Translations under genes and position numbers: made by a program
Part shown: positions 28,713 to 37,106 of the stretch, one piece after another
Numbering within the stretch: position 1 is the stretch's first letter
How the letters are laid out: every line of letters begins with the position of its first letter
NCBI RefSeq assembly: GCF_018729255.1
Contig: NZ_CP076061.1
Location: 1,674,001-1,738,000, forward strand
Length of the DNA stretch: 64,000 bases
DNA from: Cupriavidus sp. EM10
GTDB taxonomy: Bacteria; Pseudomonadota; Gammaproteobacteria; Burkholderiales; Burkholderiaceae
Reading direction: 5' to 3'
Notes under the pieces: model-generated
Told to the model about the DNA's origin: nothing
Databases searched by the model: none
The model's input: the letters and a program-made list of their open reading frames with translations, nothing else

Positions 28713-29740
28713 CGCCGACCCGTCCGCTGGCAACGGTGACCCTGCTGGTGTCGCTGCCGGTCATCGCCTTGCTGGCGATGGCGGCCGGCCGCTACGCCAT
28801 CGATCCCGGCAAGGTTCTGGGCATTCTCTCGGCGCCGCTGCTGGGCCAGGGCGACTGGACGCCGATGCAGGCTAGCGTGGTGCAGAGCGTGCGCCTGCCG
28901 CGCGTGCTGCTGGCGGCGCTGGTCGGGGCGGGGCTGGCTGGCGCCGGCGCGGCGCTGCAGGCGCTGTTTCGCAACCCGCTGGCCGAGCCGCAACTGCTGG
29001 GTGTGTCGTCGGGCGCGGCGTTTGGCGGCGTGCTGGCGTTGCTGGCCATCGGCGACGGCTGGCCGCTGGTCGGGTCGGCGCTGCTGTGGGGCATGTTGTC
29101 GCTCTTCGCCGTGTACTGGCTCGCGGGCGCAAGCAAAGGGCATGCGGGACACGGAGGGCAGGGCGGCACGGTGCTGCTGGTGCTGGCCGGCATCGTGGTC
29201 AACGCGGTGTTTGCCTCCGGCGTGTCGCTGATCAAGCTGATGGCCGATCCGCAGAACCAGTTGCCGGCGATCATCTTCTGGCTGATGGGCAGCCTGGCGG
29301 CTGCAGACTATCCCCGGCTGCTGCTGGTCCTGCCGTGCATCGGGCTGAGTCTGCTGCTGCTCTACGGCCTGCGCTTCCATCTGATGGCGCTGGCCGTTGG
29401 CGAGGCCGATGCACGCAGCCTGGGCGTGCCAGTGGCACGGGTGCGCATGCTGGCGCTGCTGGCCGTCGGGGTCATCACGGCTTCGAGTGTGGCCGTCTGC
29501 GGTGTGGTGGGCTGGGTGGGGCTTGTGGTGCCGCATCTGGTGCGCATGAGCTGCGGCGGCGACCACCGGCGCTTCCTGCTCCATACCGTGCTGGCCGGCG
29601 CCGGCTACCTGATCCTGGTGGATACGCTGGCGCGCACGCTGACGCAGATGGAGATTCCGCTGGGGGCGTTGACCGCCTTGCTGGGTGCGCCGGTGTTTGC
29701 GTTCCTGATCCGCAGGCTCGGAGGCGCCGCCCATGGCTGA
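28709..29740 (+). CDS. FecCD-family ABC importer permease
   Basis: Inner-membrane permease of 343 aa with about ten helices, matching the BtuC/FhuB/FecCD family. Family landmarks are LPRVLLAALVGAGLAGAGAA, QALFRNPLAEPQLLGVSSG, VVNAVFASGVSLIK, the coupling-helix region EADARSLGVPVARVRML and GWVGLVVPHLVRM. The ATG at 28709 overlaps the binding-protein stop (ATGA), and the end overlaps the ATPase start by eight bases. Confidence 0.93.
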   Translation: MTPTRPLATVTLLVSLPVIALLAMAAGRYAIDPGKVLGILSAPLLGQGDWTPMQASVVQSVRLPRVLLAALVGAGLAGAGAALQALFRNPLAEPQLLGVSSGAAFGGVLALLAIGDGWPLVGSALLWGMLSLFAVYWLAGASKGHAGHGGQGGTVLLVLAGIVVNAVFASGVSLIKLMADPQNQLPAIIFWLMGSLAAADYPRLLLVLPCIGLSLLLLYGLRFHLMALAVGEADARSLGVPVARVRMLALLAVGVITASSVAVCGVVGWVGLVVPHLVRMSCGGDHRRFLLHTVLAGAGYLILVDTLARTLTQMEIPLGALTALLGAPVFAFLIRRLGGAAHG

Positions 29741-30512
29741 CATCGTCCTGCAATGCCACGGCATCGGCCATCGCTACGGCGCGCGCAACGTACTGCGCGG
29801 CGTCGGCTTGCAACTGCCACGTGGTGCGCTGTGCGGGCTGCTGGGCGCCAATGGGGCGGGCAAATCGACCCTGCTGAAAATCCTGGCCGGCCAGATTGCA
29901 CCGACCGCAGGGCAGGTCGGCCGGGTGGGGCGCACAGGGTTTGTGCCGCAGGAAGTGCATCCCGCCTTGCCCATGAGCGTGCTCGAAATGGTGTTGCTGG
30001 GCCGCGCCGGCGGCATTTCGCTGCTGCGTGCGCCGGGCCGTGCCGACCACGCCGCCGCTGGCGCCGCCCTGGCGCGTGTCGAGGCGTCGCATCTGGCCGG
30101 GCGCAGTTTTCTGTCCCTTTCCGGCGGCGAGCGTCAGCTGGTGGTGCTGGCACGTGCGCTGGCGGCCCATGCCGACATCCTGCTGCTGGACGAACCCTGC
30201 GCCGCGATGGACTGGCACAACCAGGCGCTGACGCTGCGCCTGCTGGCGGAACTGGCTGCCGATGGCATCACGGTCGTGTTCAGTACGCATTCGCCGCAAC
30301 ACGCGCTGGAGTTCGCCAGCCATGCGGCGCTGCTGTTCGCCGACGGCGCGCATGCGTTCGGGGCGCCGGATCGGGTCATGGGCGAGACCGCCCTGTCGCG
30401 CCTGTATCGCGTGCCGGTTCGCCGCGTACGGCTGGACGCGCTTCCCAGGGCCGGCACGGCGGTGCCGGTGCTTTCGCAACCGTTGCTGGATCACCCGGAG
30501 CCATCGATATGA
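29733..30512 (+). CDS. ABC importer ATPase (iron-complex type)
   Basis: A 259-aa nucleotide-binding subunit. Walker A is GANGAGKST, the Q-loop GFVPQEV, the ABC signature LSGGERQLV, Walker B ILLLDEP, and the switch His STHSP. Similar to FecE/HmuV-type subunits that pair with FecCD permeases. The C-terminal ~30 residues (VRRVRLDALPRAGTAVPVLS) are a loose tail. It overlaps both neighbours, eight bases with the permease and four with the next gene. Confidence 0.93.
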   Translation: MADIVLQCHGIGHRYGARNVLRGVGLQLPRGALCGLLGANGAGKSTLLKILAGQIAPTAGQVGRVGRTGFVPQEVHPALPMSVLEMVLLGRAGGISLLRAPGRADHAAAGAALARVEASHLAGRSFLSLSGGERQLVVLARALAAHADILLLDEPCAAMDWHNQALTLRLLAELAADGITVVFSTHSPQHALEFASHAALLFADGAHAFGAPDRVMGETALSRLYRVPVRRVRLDALPRAGTAVPVLSQPLLDHPEPSI

Positions 30513-31135
30513 ACAGTGTTCTGCACGTCCGTGCCATCGCTCACGAACTGCCTACGTTCGCCGCACTGCTGCGGGCACGTGGCATGGCGTCCTACTCGCT
30601 GCGCGATTTGCGCGACGCGGATTTCCTGGGCCGGCGCGCCATCCTGATCGAAGCCCACGTCGACCAGCGCGCGCTACTGACCCACCGCGCCGTGCTGCGC
30701 ACGCACCTCGATGCCGGCGGCACGGTGGTGTTCAACGGGCATCTGGTCTATCCGATCTTCGAGGAACTGGCGCCGTTTCGCGTGGCGGCTGGCCGTGGCG
30801 TCAAGGATCTGATCGTCGAGCGCGTCCATGCGCATCCGGTCTTTGCAGGCGTGTCGTGCGACGACCTGAGTTTTCGGCGCGGCGTGGCGGGCTTCTACGG
30901 ACGTGGCGCCAACCCGGCGCCAGCAGGCGCGGTGGTGCTGCACCGGCTGCGCCAGGACGGCTCGCCGGTCGACTGGGTCTGGCAACGGCCGGCCGGTGGG
31001 CAGATCTTCATGCATGGCGGCAACACCTGCTGGATGTATATCGACGATGGAACCAGCGCTGCGCGCATCGCCCCGCAGATGCTGGACTGGATCGAAGCCG
31101 GCGCGCCCGCGTCGGCCGGCCTGAGGAGAGCGTAG
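30509..31135 (+). CDS. Unknown protein in the Fur-controlled import operon (ThuA/GATase-like?)
   Basis: A 208-aa protein that I cannot assign to a named family. It is soluble, without a signal peptide or membrane helix. The pattern GRRAILIEAHVDQ, then a helix, then LDAGGTVVFNGHLV resembles the beta-alpha-beta start of ThuA-like/class I glutamine-amidotransferase-like folds, but no catalytic Cys-His-Glu triad is evident. The second half has VHAHPVFAGVSCDDLSFRR and GGQIFMHGGNTCWMY. Its ATG overlaps the ATPase stop by four bases, so it is expressed with the importer. Its layout parallels the next gene. A role in handling the imported complex is inference only. Confidence 0.7.
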   Translation: MNSVLHVRAIAHELPTFAALLRARGMASYSLRDLRDADFLGRRAILIEAHVDQRALLTHRAVLRTHLDAGGTVVFNGHLVYPIFEELAPFRVAAGRGVKDLIVERVHAHPVFAGVSCDDLSFRRGVAGFYGRGANPAPAGAVVLHRLRQDGSPVDWVWQRPAGGQIFMHGGNTCWMYIDDGTSAARIAPQMLDWIEAGAPASAGLRRA

Positions 31136-31137
31136 AC

Positions 31138-31773
31138 ATGCGCATTGCATTCGTGGACGGCGGCACCTACTACCATCACGCCACCTTCAATGATCCGGCG
31201 CTGCGCGGGTATTTCGACGACAGCGTCTACGCGCCGGACCTGGGGCGCGCTAACCTGTCGGCGTTCGATTGCCTGTACGTGGCGAGCCGGCAGAATCCGG
31301 TGGACCTGATCGCCGCGCGTCAGTCCATCGACGATTTCCTGCGGGCAGGCAAGCTTGTCGTGGCATTGGGCGAAAGCCGTGCCGATCTATGGCTGGACGG
31401 CGTGCAATGGCGCCCGGGAGACGTCAATTTCTGGTGGTGGCGCGAGCCTGGTGCCGATTCGGGGCTGCGCGTAGGTGACGCGAACCATGGCCTCTACGAG
31501 CGGATCAGCGTGACCGATGCCATCTGGCACCGGCATGGCGACCTTGCGACGCCGCCGGGGGCGGTGTCGATCGTGGATACCGTCGATGGCCGATCCGTTC
31601 TCTACGACGACGCGGCAACCGGCCAGGGGCGCCGGATCGTCTCCACGCTGGACCCTTGCTATCACCACGGCAGCTATTTCATGCCTGCCGCCTCGCGCTT
31701 CCTGCACGGCTTTCTTCCGTGGCTGAAGGACGGGGCGCCGATGCGTATCCATGGCGTGGTGGCACGCAAATAG
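31138..31773 (+). CDS. Unknown protein, last gene of the import operon (ThuA/GATase-like?)
   Basis: A 211-aa soluble protein, family not recognised. It starts MRIAFVDGGTYYHHATF after a clear GAGGAG ribosome site and follows the previous gene by two bases. The SAFDCLYVASRQNP, helix, FLRAGKLVVALGES pattern again suggests a ThuA/GATase-like Rossmann core. A His/Trp-rich middle (GDVNFWWWREPG) and LDPCYHHGSYFMPAASRFLHGFLPWL near the end are distinctive. The order of elements matches that of the upstream protein, so the two may be distant paralogues. The abundance of His, Asp and Cys could fit metal or cofactor binding, which is speculative. Confidence 0.7.
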   Translation: MRIAFVDGGTYYHHATFNDPALRGYFDDSVYAPDLGRANLSAFDCLYVASRQNPVDLIAARQSIDDFLRAGKLVVALGESRADLWLDGVQWRPGDVNFWWWREPGADSGLRVGDANHGLYERISVTDAIWHRHGDLATPPGAVSIVDTVDGRSVLYDDAATGQGRRIVSTLDPCYHHGSYFMPAASRFLHGFLPWLKDGAPMRIHGVVARK

Positions 31774-31806
31774 AAAGCCCGGCGCAACCTTGCGGCCGCG
31801 CCGGGC
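31768..31806 (-). terminator. Stem-loop terminator between convergent genes
   Basis: A perfect 9-bp stem GCCCGGCGC/GCGCCGGGC, followed on the minus strand by TTTCTATTT, lies between the end of the import operon and the repeat-protein gene. It best serves the minus-strand gene. Confidence 0.7.
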
Positions 31807-31829
31807 GGATCGAACCTGCCAAAGCGTCG

Positions 31830-32159
31830 TTACTTGCTCGACTTCGCCCCGTCCGTGTACGGATCGGGCTTGCCTACGCGTGCGCCGTCGGTGTACGGGT
31901 TGTACTTGTCCGACTTGGCGCCGTCCGTGTACGGGTCGGCCTTTGCCGATGGAGCCAGGTCGGAGCGGGTCGACTGGTTCGCGCCATCGGTATAGGTGTC
32001 GAACTTGCCGGACTTCGCGCCGTCCGTGTACGGGTCGGCCTTGCCGGCCTTTGCACCCTGGGAATACGGATCGAACTGCTTGGTCTGCGCGTGGGCCAGC
32101 GGCGCCATGGCCACGGCTGCCGCGGCGACGATCAGGCTGGAAAGTAGTGTCTTGCTCAT
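31830..32159 (-). CDS. Small exported protein with DPYTDGAK repeats
   Basis: A 109-aa protein: signal peptide (SSLIVAAAAVAMAPLAHAQ), then six imperfect 11-12 residue repeats of the type DPYTDGAKSGK. The units are DPYSQGAKAGK, DPYTDGAKSGK, DTYTDGANQST, DPYTDGAKSDK, NPYTDGARVGK and DPYTDGAKSSK, with a diverged insert after the third. Hydrophilic, Asp/Lys/Tyr-rich and probably disordered in the periplasm or outside. Function unknown. ATG 32159 has GAGG upstream. The DNA repeats (CCGTCCGTGTACGGGTCGG-like) are also near-identical, so repeat number could vary by slippage. Confidence 0.8.
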   Translation of the reverse strand: MSKTLLSSLIVAAAAVAMAPLAHAQTKQFDPYSQGAKAGKADPYTDGAKSGKFDTYTDGANQSTRSDLAPSAKADPYTDGAKSDKYNPYTDGARVGKPDPYTDGAKSSK

Positions 32160-32327
32160 GGGAGCCTCGCCAGATTGGGGGCGCGATTCAGGGGCCCGCC
32201 CGAGTGCGCCCTTCAAGCCATCGGGCAGGCGGCATGACGCAAAGCCTGGGTTTGCTGTCTCTGCAAGGATAGTCCCAGATGCCGAAACGTGCCGGCTCTC
32301 GGCAAGCCGGTGGCCGGCTTCGGGTCA

Positions 32328-32802
32328 TCAATGGGCACTGCCCTTGCGCTCGCGCGACGTCTCGCGCACCTGCACGGCCGGAACATCGACCACCTCGCCG
32401 CTGGGCGTGGGCACCGCCGACACATCGGGCATCACGGGCATTGCCGGCAACAATACGGGCATGCCGAGCCAGTGGCCCCACGCGTCCATCCAGGCACGCT
32501 GCGTGGCCGCGCCGAGCTCCAGCATGGCGTTGGCGTAGTGCAGCGGAATCGACATCAGCGGCATCTGGCTGGTCCACTGCCGCGCGTAGAGTTCCTCGGG
32601 TCCTGGGGAACGAAGTACGACGCCCAGTCGAACTGTGTCTCCTCGACGATGGACCGAGAGAAGTCGGCATTGAGTCCCATCATTTTCTGCCAGTTTTCCA
32701 GCAGCTTGTTGTCGAATGCGGCAAACGGCTGGAAGGCGGCAGGCGGGAACGCGAACGGCTGAAATGGCCAGGCGGCCCAGGGTTCGGAGTTTGGCTTTGC
32801 AT
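32328..32802 (-). CDS. Hypothetical (phasin-like?) protein, two apparent frameshifts
   Basis: Repairing two single-base losses gives a continuous ~159-aa protein. It starts MQSQTPNPG (ATG 32802, GGAG upstream) and continues AWPFQPFAFPPAAFQPFAAF, DNKLLENWQKMMGLNADFSR, QFDWASYFVPQDP, EELYARQWTSQMPLMSIPLH, YANAMLELGAATQRAWMDAW and a Pro/Val tail to a TGA at 32328. Breaks lie near 32768-32781 and 32597-32600. The Phe/Pro/Ala-rich start and amphipathic helices recall granule-associated or phasin-like proteins, but I cannot make a firm family call. Alone on its strand between the repeat protein and a divergent LysR gene. Confidence 0.6.
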
Positions 32803-33060
32803 GCTGGAAGGCTCCAGGTTGTGAACCGATGAGAAAAGTGCAGGGAACGGGGTGTGATAGCAGGCCTGGTAGCCGGACGAACATCCGGACGAACATCCGG
32901 GCGACCATCGCATCGTCATCCATGACGGACCATTGGGTCAACCGGCAGAAATCCCGTGGCGCCTTCGCGATTCGCGATGCCATGCGGTGGGGCACATCAC
33001 ATTTTCGCCAACCCGCCGCGCCGCAGGCACAATACCGGCAGATCGTGTCGGGGATGGGAA

Positions 33061-33987
33061 ATGGAACTGCGGCAATTGCGCTACTTCGTGCACGTGGTGG
33101 AGCTGGGCAGCATGGGGCAGGCGGCCCAGCGGCTGGGCGTGGTCACGTCCGCGCTGAGCCAGCAGATCAGCCGGCTGGAAAGCGAACTGTCCACGCGGCT
33201 GCTGCAGCGCACGTCCAGCGGCGTGGTGCCCACCGATGCCGGGCTCGCGTTCTGGCGCCAGGCCCAACTGGCGCTGCGCCATGCCGACGATGCGGCACAT
33301 GCGGCGCGCACGGCGCGGCTGTCCGGCCATGTCAGCGTGGGCATGGCGCCTACGACGCTGGCCGTGCTGGGGCCATCGTTCATGCTGGCCATGCGCGACC
33401 GCTATCCCGATATCCGCCTGCACCTGGTCGAAAGCCTTTCCGGCGGCCTGGCCACGATGATCGGTGCGCGGCAGCTCGACCTGGCCGTGCTTTTCCAGCT
33501 GGAGCCGGGGCAACGCTGGAGCACCATGCCCTTGCTGGAAGAGCGCCTGTTCGTGATCGCCCGGCCCGACCAGCCCGGCCTGCCGGCTGCCAGGACCTTG
33601 CAACTCGATGCCATTGGCGACCTGCCGCTGATCCTGCCGAGCGGCGCCCACGGGTTGCGCGCGGTGGTCAACGCGGCGGCGGGGCGCAACCAGCGGCCCC
33701 TGAACGTGGTAGCGGAGATCGACGGGCTGGCGATGCTGATGGATGCCGTGCGTGCCGGCATCGGCGCCACCATCCAGCCCGGCGCCGCCGTGGCCCGCCA
33801 TCTGGGCGACCCGCTGACGCTGATCGAGATCGTCGACGCCGGGGTGAGCCGCCCCAACATGCTGGTGAGCCTGTCGGACGACGAACTGTCGCCAGCCGGC
33901 CTGGCCGCGCGCAGCGTGCTGGAACAGGTGGCGCGCGAACTGGTCACGGCCGGACGCTGGCCCGGCGCGACCCTTCACAAATCCTGA
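33061..33987 (+). CDS. LysR-family regulator next to a Bug receptor
   Basis: A 308-aa LysR protein. The winged HTH is MELRQLRYFVHVVELGSMGQ and AAQRLGVVTSALSQQISRLE, followed by a full effector-binding domain (VSVGMAPTTLAVLGP; LDLAVLFQLEPG; MDAVRAGIGATIQPG). The ATG at 33061 is chosen because residues before it do not belong to the family. It lies 94 bases upstream of the tctC-type gene on the same strand, the usual arrangement in Burkholderiales, so it may control that gene's expression. Inducer unknown. Confidence 0.92.
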   Translation: MELRQLRYFVHVVELGSMGQAAQRLGVVTSALSQQISRLESELSTRLLQRTSSGVVPTDAGLAFWRQAQLALRHADDAAHAARTARLSGHVSVGMAPTTLAVLGPSFMLAMRDRYPDIRLHLVESLSGGLATMIGARQLDLAVLFQLEPGQRWSTMPLLEERLFVIARPDQPGLPAARTLQLDAIGDLPLILPSGAHGLRAVVNAAAGRNQRPLNVVAEIDGLAMLMDAVRAGIGATIQPGAAVARHLGDPLTLIEIVDAGVSRPNMLVSLSDDELSPAGLAARSVLEQVARELVTAGRWPGATLHKS

Positions 33988-34081
33988 ACACCGTCCGCCG
34001 GGTCGGGGCTGGCGCACATGGTGCGTAATCCGTAGAGTCGGGGGACTCGAACGATTCCAACGATTCCCGCAGGAGACTCGC

Positions 34082-35068
34082 ATGACCCCACGCATGCCGC
34101 GCCGCATCGCGCTCAAGGCGCTCGGCACCATGGCCCTGGCCGCCGCTTCCATTACCGCTCTTGCCGCCGACAACTGGCCGTCCAAGCCGATCACGCTGGT
34201 CGTGCCGTTTGCCTCGGGTGGCACGACTGACATCATCGGACGTGCCGTGGGCCAGCGGCTGGGCGAGGCGCTGGGCCAGCCCGTGGTGGTCGACAACCGG
34301 CCCGGCGCCGGCGGCACGATTGGCGGGGCGCTGGTGGCGCGCGCCAACCCGGACGGCTACACGTTCCTGCTGGCCACGGTGGCGCATACGATGGCGCCCG
34401 GCATCTACAAGACGCTGCCCTACGACTTCCAGAAGGACCTGGAGCCCATCGGCATGGTGGCGCTGACGCCGAACGTGCTGATCGTCAATCCGTCGATTCC
34501 GGCCAAGAACGTGCAGGAGCTGGTGGCCTACATCAAGGCCAATCCGGGCAAGGTCAACTACGGTTCGGCCGGCATCGGCAGCACCGAACACCTGTCGGGC
34601 GAACTGTTCCGCGCGTCCACGGGCACCGATATCTCGCATGTGCCTTACAAGGGCGGCGCGCCCATGATGACCGACCTGATGGCCGGCCAGATCCAGATGG
34701 CCATCGAGACCAGCCCGTCGGCCAACCCGCATATCAAGAGCGGCAAGGTCAAGGCGCTGGCCGTGACGTCGGCCAAGCGCTCGGCCGCCTATCCGGGCGT
34801 GCCGACCGTGGCCGAGAGCGGCGTGCCAGGCTACGAGGTAACCACCTGGTACGCGCTGATGGCGCCGCATGGCACGCCCGAGGCCGTGCGCCAGCGCATG
34901 AGTGCGGAACTGGCCAAGGTGCTGAAGCAGCCGGACGTGCAGAAGCGCTTTGACGAGCAGGGTGTGACCGCCGGCGACATGACGCCGCCGCAGCTGGCCG
35001 GCTTCATCAAGACCGAAACCACCAAGTGGACCAAGGTGGCAAAGGACTCGGGCGCGAAGGCCGAATAA
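34082..35068 (+). CDS. Bug-family (TctC) periplasmic solute-binding protein
   Basis: A 328-aa extracytoplasmic receptor of the tripartite tricarboxylate transporter family. Signal peptide ends near TALA-A; the two loop motifs are VVPFASGGTTDIIGR and VVDNRPGAGGTIGG. Further landmarks are NPDGYTFLLAT, YGSAGIGSTEHLSGELF, VPYKGGAPMMTDLMAGQI and ALAVTSAKRSAAYPGVPTVA. AGGAG precedes the ATG at 34082. No TctA/TctB membrane genes are nearby, as is usual for the many orphan Bug receptors of this group, so the transporter partner and ligand (often a carboxylate) are unknown. Confidence 0.93.
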   Translation: MTPRMPRRIALKALGTMALAAASITALAADNWPSKPITLVVPFASGGTTDIIGRAVGQRLGEALGQPVVVDNRPGAGGTIGGALVARANPDGYTFLLATVAHTMAPGIYKTLPYDFQKDLEPIGMVALTPNVLIVNPSIPAKNVQELVAYIKANPGKVNYGSAGIGSTEHLSGELFRASTGTDISHVPYKGGAPMMTDLMAGQIQMAIETSPSANPHIKSGKVKALAVTSAKRSAAYPGVPTVAESGVPGYEVTTWYALMAPHGTPEAVRQRMSAELAKVLKQPDVQKRFDEQGVTAGDMTPPQLAGFIKTETTKWTKVAKDSGAKAE

Positions 35069-35092
35069 GCCAGGCAAGCAAGGCAAGCCCGG

Positions 35093-36679
35093 TCAGGCGG
35101 CCGCCGGGGCCACCCAGCGCGCCAGCACCTGGGCCAGCTCCACCGCCGGGACCGGCCGGCCGAACAGCCAGCCCTGGCCGTAGTCCACGCCCTGCGCGCG
35201 CAGGAAATCGGCCTGGGCGCGGTCCTCGATGCCTTCGGCCACCAGCTGCAGCCCCAGCGACTGGGCCATGGCGATGATGTGGGGCGCCACGGTGCTCGAC
35301 GCCGCCTCCTGCCCAATCGTGTCGACAAACGACTTGTCGATCTTCAGCGCGTCCACCTTGAAGCTCTGCAGGTACGACAGGCTGGAGTAGCCCGTGCCGA
35401 AATCGTCGATATAGACCGGATGGCCGGCGTCGCGGAACGCCTGGATGGTGTCGCGCGCCACGTCGGGCTCCAGGAAGCCGCGCTCGGTGGCCTCGATGCG
35501 GATCTGGTCCGGCGAGATGCCGCTGCCGCGCAGCCGCGCCGTCAGCACGCTCAGGAAGCGGCGGCTTTTCAGGTCTTCCGCGCCCACGTTGATCGATACA
35601 TAGAAAGACGGATGCCGGCGCAGCAGCGTGCCAAGCTCCGCCAGCACGATATCGAGCACCTGGTCGGTGATCTGCTGGATCAGGCCGGCGTTCTCGGCCA
35701 TCGGGATAAACAGGTTGGGGCGCACCAGCCGGCCGTGGCGGCGCCATCGGACCAGGGCCTCCACGCCCACGCACTGGTTGTCGGCCAGCGACACGATGGG
35801 CTGGTAGTGCACGGCCATCTCGTGCCGCCGCACCGCGCCGCGCAGTTCGCCCTCCAGGCTGAAGCGGCGCGTGGCGCGGCGCCAGACCAGGATGCCGAGC
35901 GGCACGCCGGCGGCCAGGCCCACCACCAGACCGCCCACCAGCAGCGCCTTCCAGTTGGTCAGCAGCGCCGCGCGCGGCGCCAGCACCACCACCGCCAGCG
36001 GCATCGTGCGCGACTTGCGCAGGACCACCGATGCGTCGTCGTCGTGGGCGTCGCCGCCCGATCCGTAGACGTGGTCGGCATAGGCCCGCTGCAGCCGTGC
36101 CAGGTTGGCGCCCTGCGACGCCGCGAAAATGCGTCCGGCATCGGTCTGCACGGCGGCCAGCATGCGCGATTCGCGGTCAACCACGTCGACGAAGGTCTGT
36201 GGGTCCAGCCCGACATAGCTGCCGTTGCGGCCCAGCAGCATCGAGCGGCGCGGCGCGGCAAACGGGTTGGGCTGGTCGAACCAGTAGTCGAGGCCGTCGG
36301 GGGTGCGCCAGTCGGGCGGCGGCAGGATGAACTGGTCGGCCTGCACGGCGCCCAGCAGGGCCGAGCACAGCCGCTTGCCGCCCCGGTAGGCGCCGGCGTC
36401 CTGGATGTGCCGATAGGTGTAGGTGATGCGGCGCATCTCCACCAGATGCGACGGCGAGCACGGTTCCTCGCGCAGCGATTCCAGGTCTTGCAGTGCGTTG
36501 AGCGCCTGGGTCATCACCGTTTCGGCGCGCATGACGGCCGCATCGGCGAACACGCTCAGCTGCTCGGATTCGCGCCGGCTGGCTTCGAGCTGGGCCATGA
36601 ACACGCCGATCCCCACCGGGAACAGCGTGGCCATCGTCGCCAGCACGATCGTCACCACCACGAACCAGCTGCGCTGCAT
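35093..36679 (-). CDS. Membrane c-di-GMP phosphodiesterase (CSS-EAL)
   Basis: A 528-aa protein with TM1 (FVVVTIVLATMATLFPVGIGV) and a periplasmic CSS-type sensor (about 35-240) with the PCSPSHL motif and a second Cys (KRLCSALLG). TM2 (LLVGGLVVGLAAGVPLGILVW) is followed by a cytoplasmic EAL domain. Catalytic signatures are present: VEALVRW (the EAL), SINVGAEDL, EATERGF, YIDDFGTGYSSLSYL, ALKIDKSFV and LVAEGIED. It should hydrolyse c-di-GMP. CSS-EAL enzymes are known to be controlled by the periplasmic thiol/disulfide state. No GGDEF domain is attached. Convergent with the Bug gene. Confidence 0.92.
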   Translation of the reverse strand: MQRSWFVVVTIVLATMATLFPVGIGVFMAQLEASRRESEQLSVFADAAVMRAETVMTQALNALQDLESLREEPCSPSHLVEMRRITYTYRHIQDAGAYRGGKRLCSALLGAVQADQFILPPPDWRTPDGLDYWFDQPNPFAAPRRSMLLGRNGSYVGLDPQTFVDVVDRESRMLAAVQTDAGRIFAASQGANLARLQRAYADHVYGSGGDAHDDDASVVLRKSRTMPLAVVVLAPRAALLTNWKALLVGGLVVGLAAGVPLGILVWRRATRRFSLEGELRGAVRRHEMAVHYQPIVSLADNQCVGVEALVRWRRHGRLVRPNLFIPMAENAGLIQQITDQVLDIVLAELGTLLRRHPSFYVSINVGAEDLKSRRFLSVLTARLRGSGISPDQIRIEATERGFLEPDVARDTIQAFRDAGHPVYIDDFGTGYSSLSYLQSFKVDALKIDKSFVDTIGQEAASSTVAPHIIAMAQSLGLQLVAEGIEDRAQADFLRAQGVDYGQGWLFGRPVPAVELAQVLARWVAPAAA

Positions 36680-37106
36680 CGGGAGCCCTCAGGAGAGTGC
36701 GCCCCGCAGGGCGCCCACGGCGCTGCGCGCGCCGTTCCATTTACGAACCGGATTGGAAGGTGTTGCCTGATACCTGGAATTGGGTCTGCGTTGCTGCACC
36801 ACAAAATCACGCGCCTGCTCTGGGGAGCATAGCTAACAATGCCCCGTCATGTCTGATACTTCGTGCAGGTTTTTGCAATTCCACCGATGGCATGCCAGCG
36901 TGCCGCCCCGGCGATGGTGCAGATCCGTTCACAGGGTAAGGGATATTCGCCTACGCCCGAATTCATCCCGATGGCGGGGTGGGGCGAACCCCCGAACGGG
37001 GGGGGGCGGTTGGCGAGGTGCCTTGCCCGGCGCGCGGCATGGCGGGTCGGCGGCGGCCGGAGGCGAGAAGGCGGCAGGCCTTCCGAGGTGGCGTGGGGAT
37101 GAACCC
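36680..37106. other. Gene-free stretch between the EAL gene and the dioxygenase
   Basis: Long open frames cross this 427-base stretch on both strands, but their translations are Arg/Pro-rich and not protein-like. The stretch contains a run of nine G at about 36998-37006 next to CCCCCGAACGGGGG. I see no gene, RNA or promoter that I can support. Confidence 0.5.

Noticed and set aside
36998..37006. Run of nine G as a phase-variation tract
   Set aside because: It lies outside any supported gene or promoter, and G runs are unreliable in this sequence.
36847..37106. Open frame extending the dioxygenase for 87 codons beyond its tail
   Set aside because: The translation is Arg/Pro-rich and not protein-like; repairing two single bases gives a natural Pro/Gly tail and a stop at 37107.
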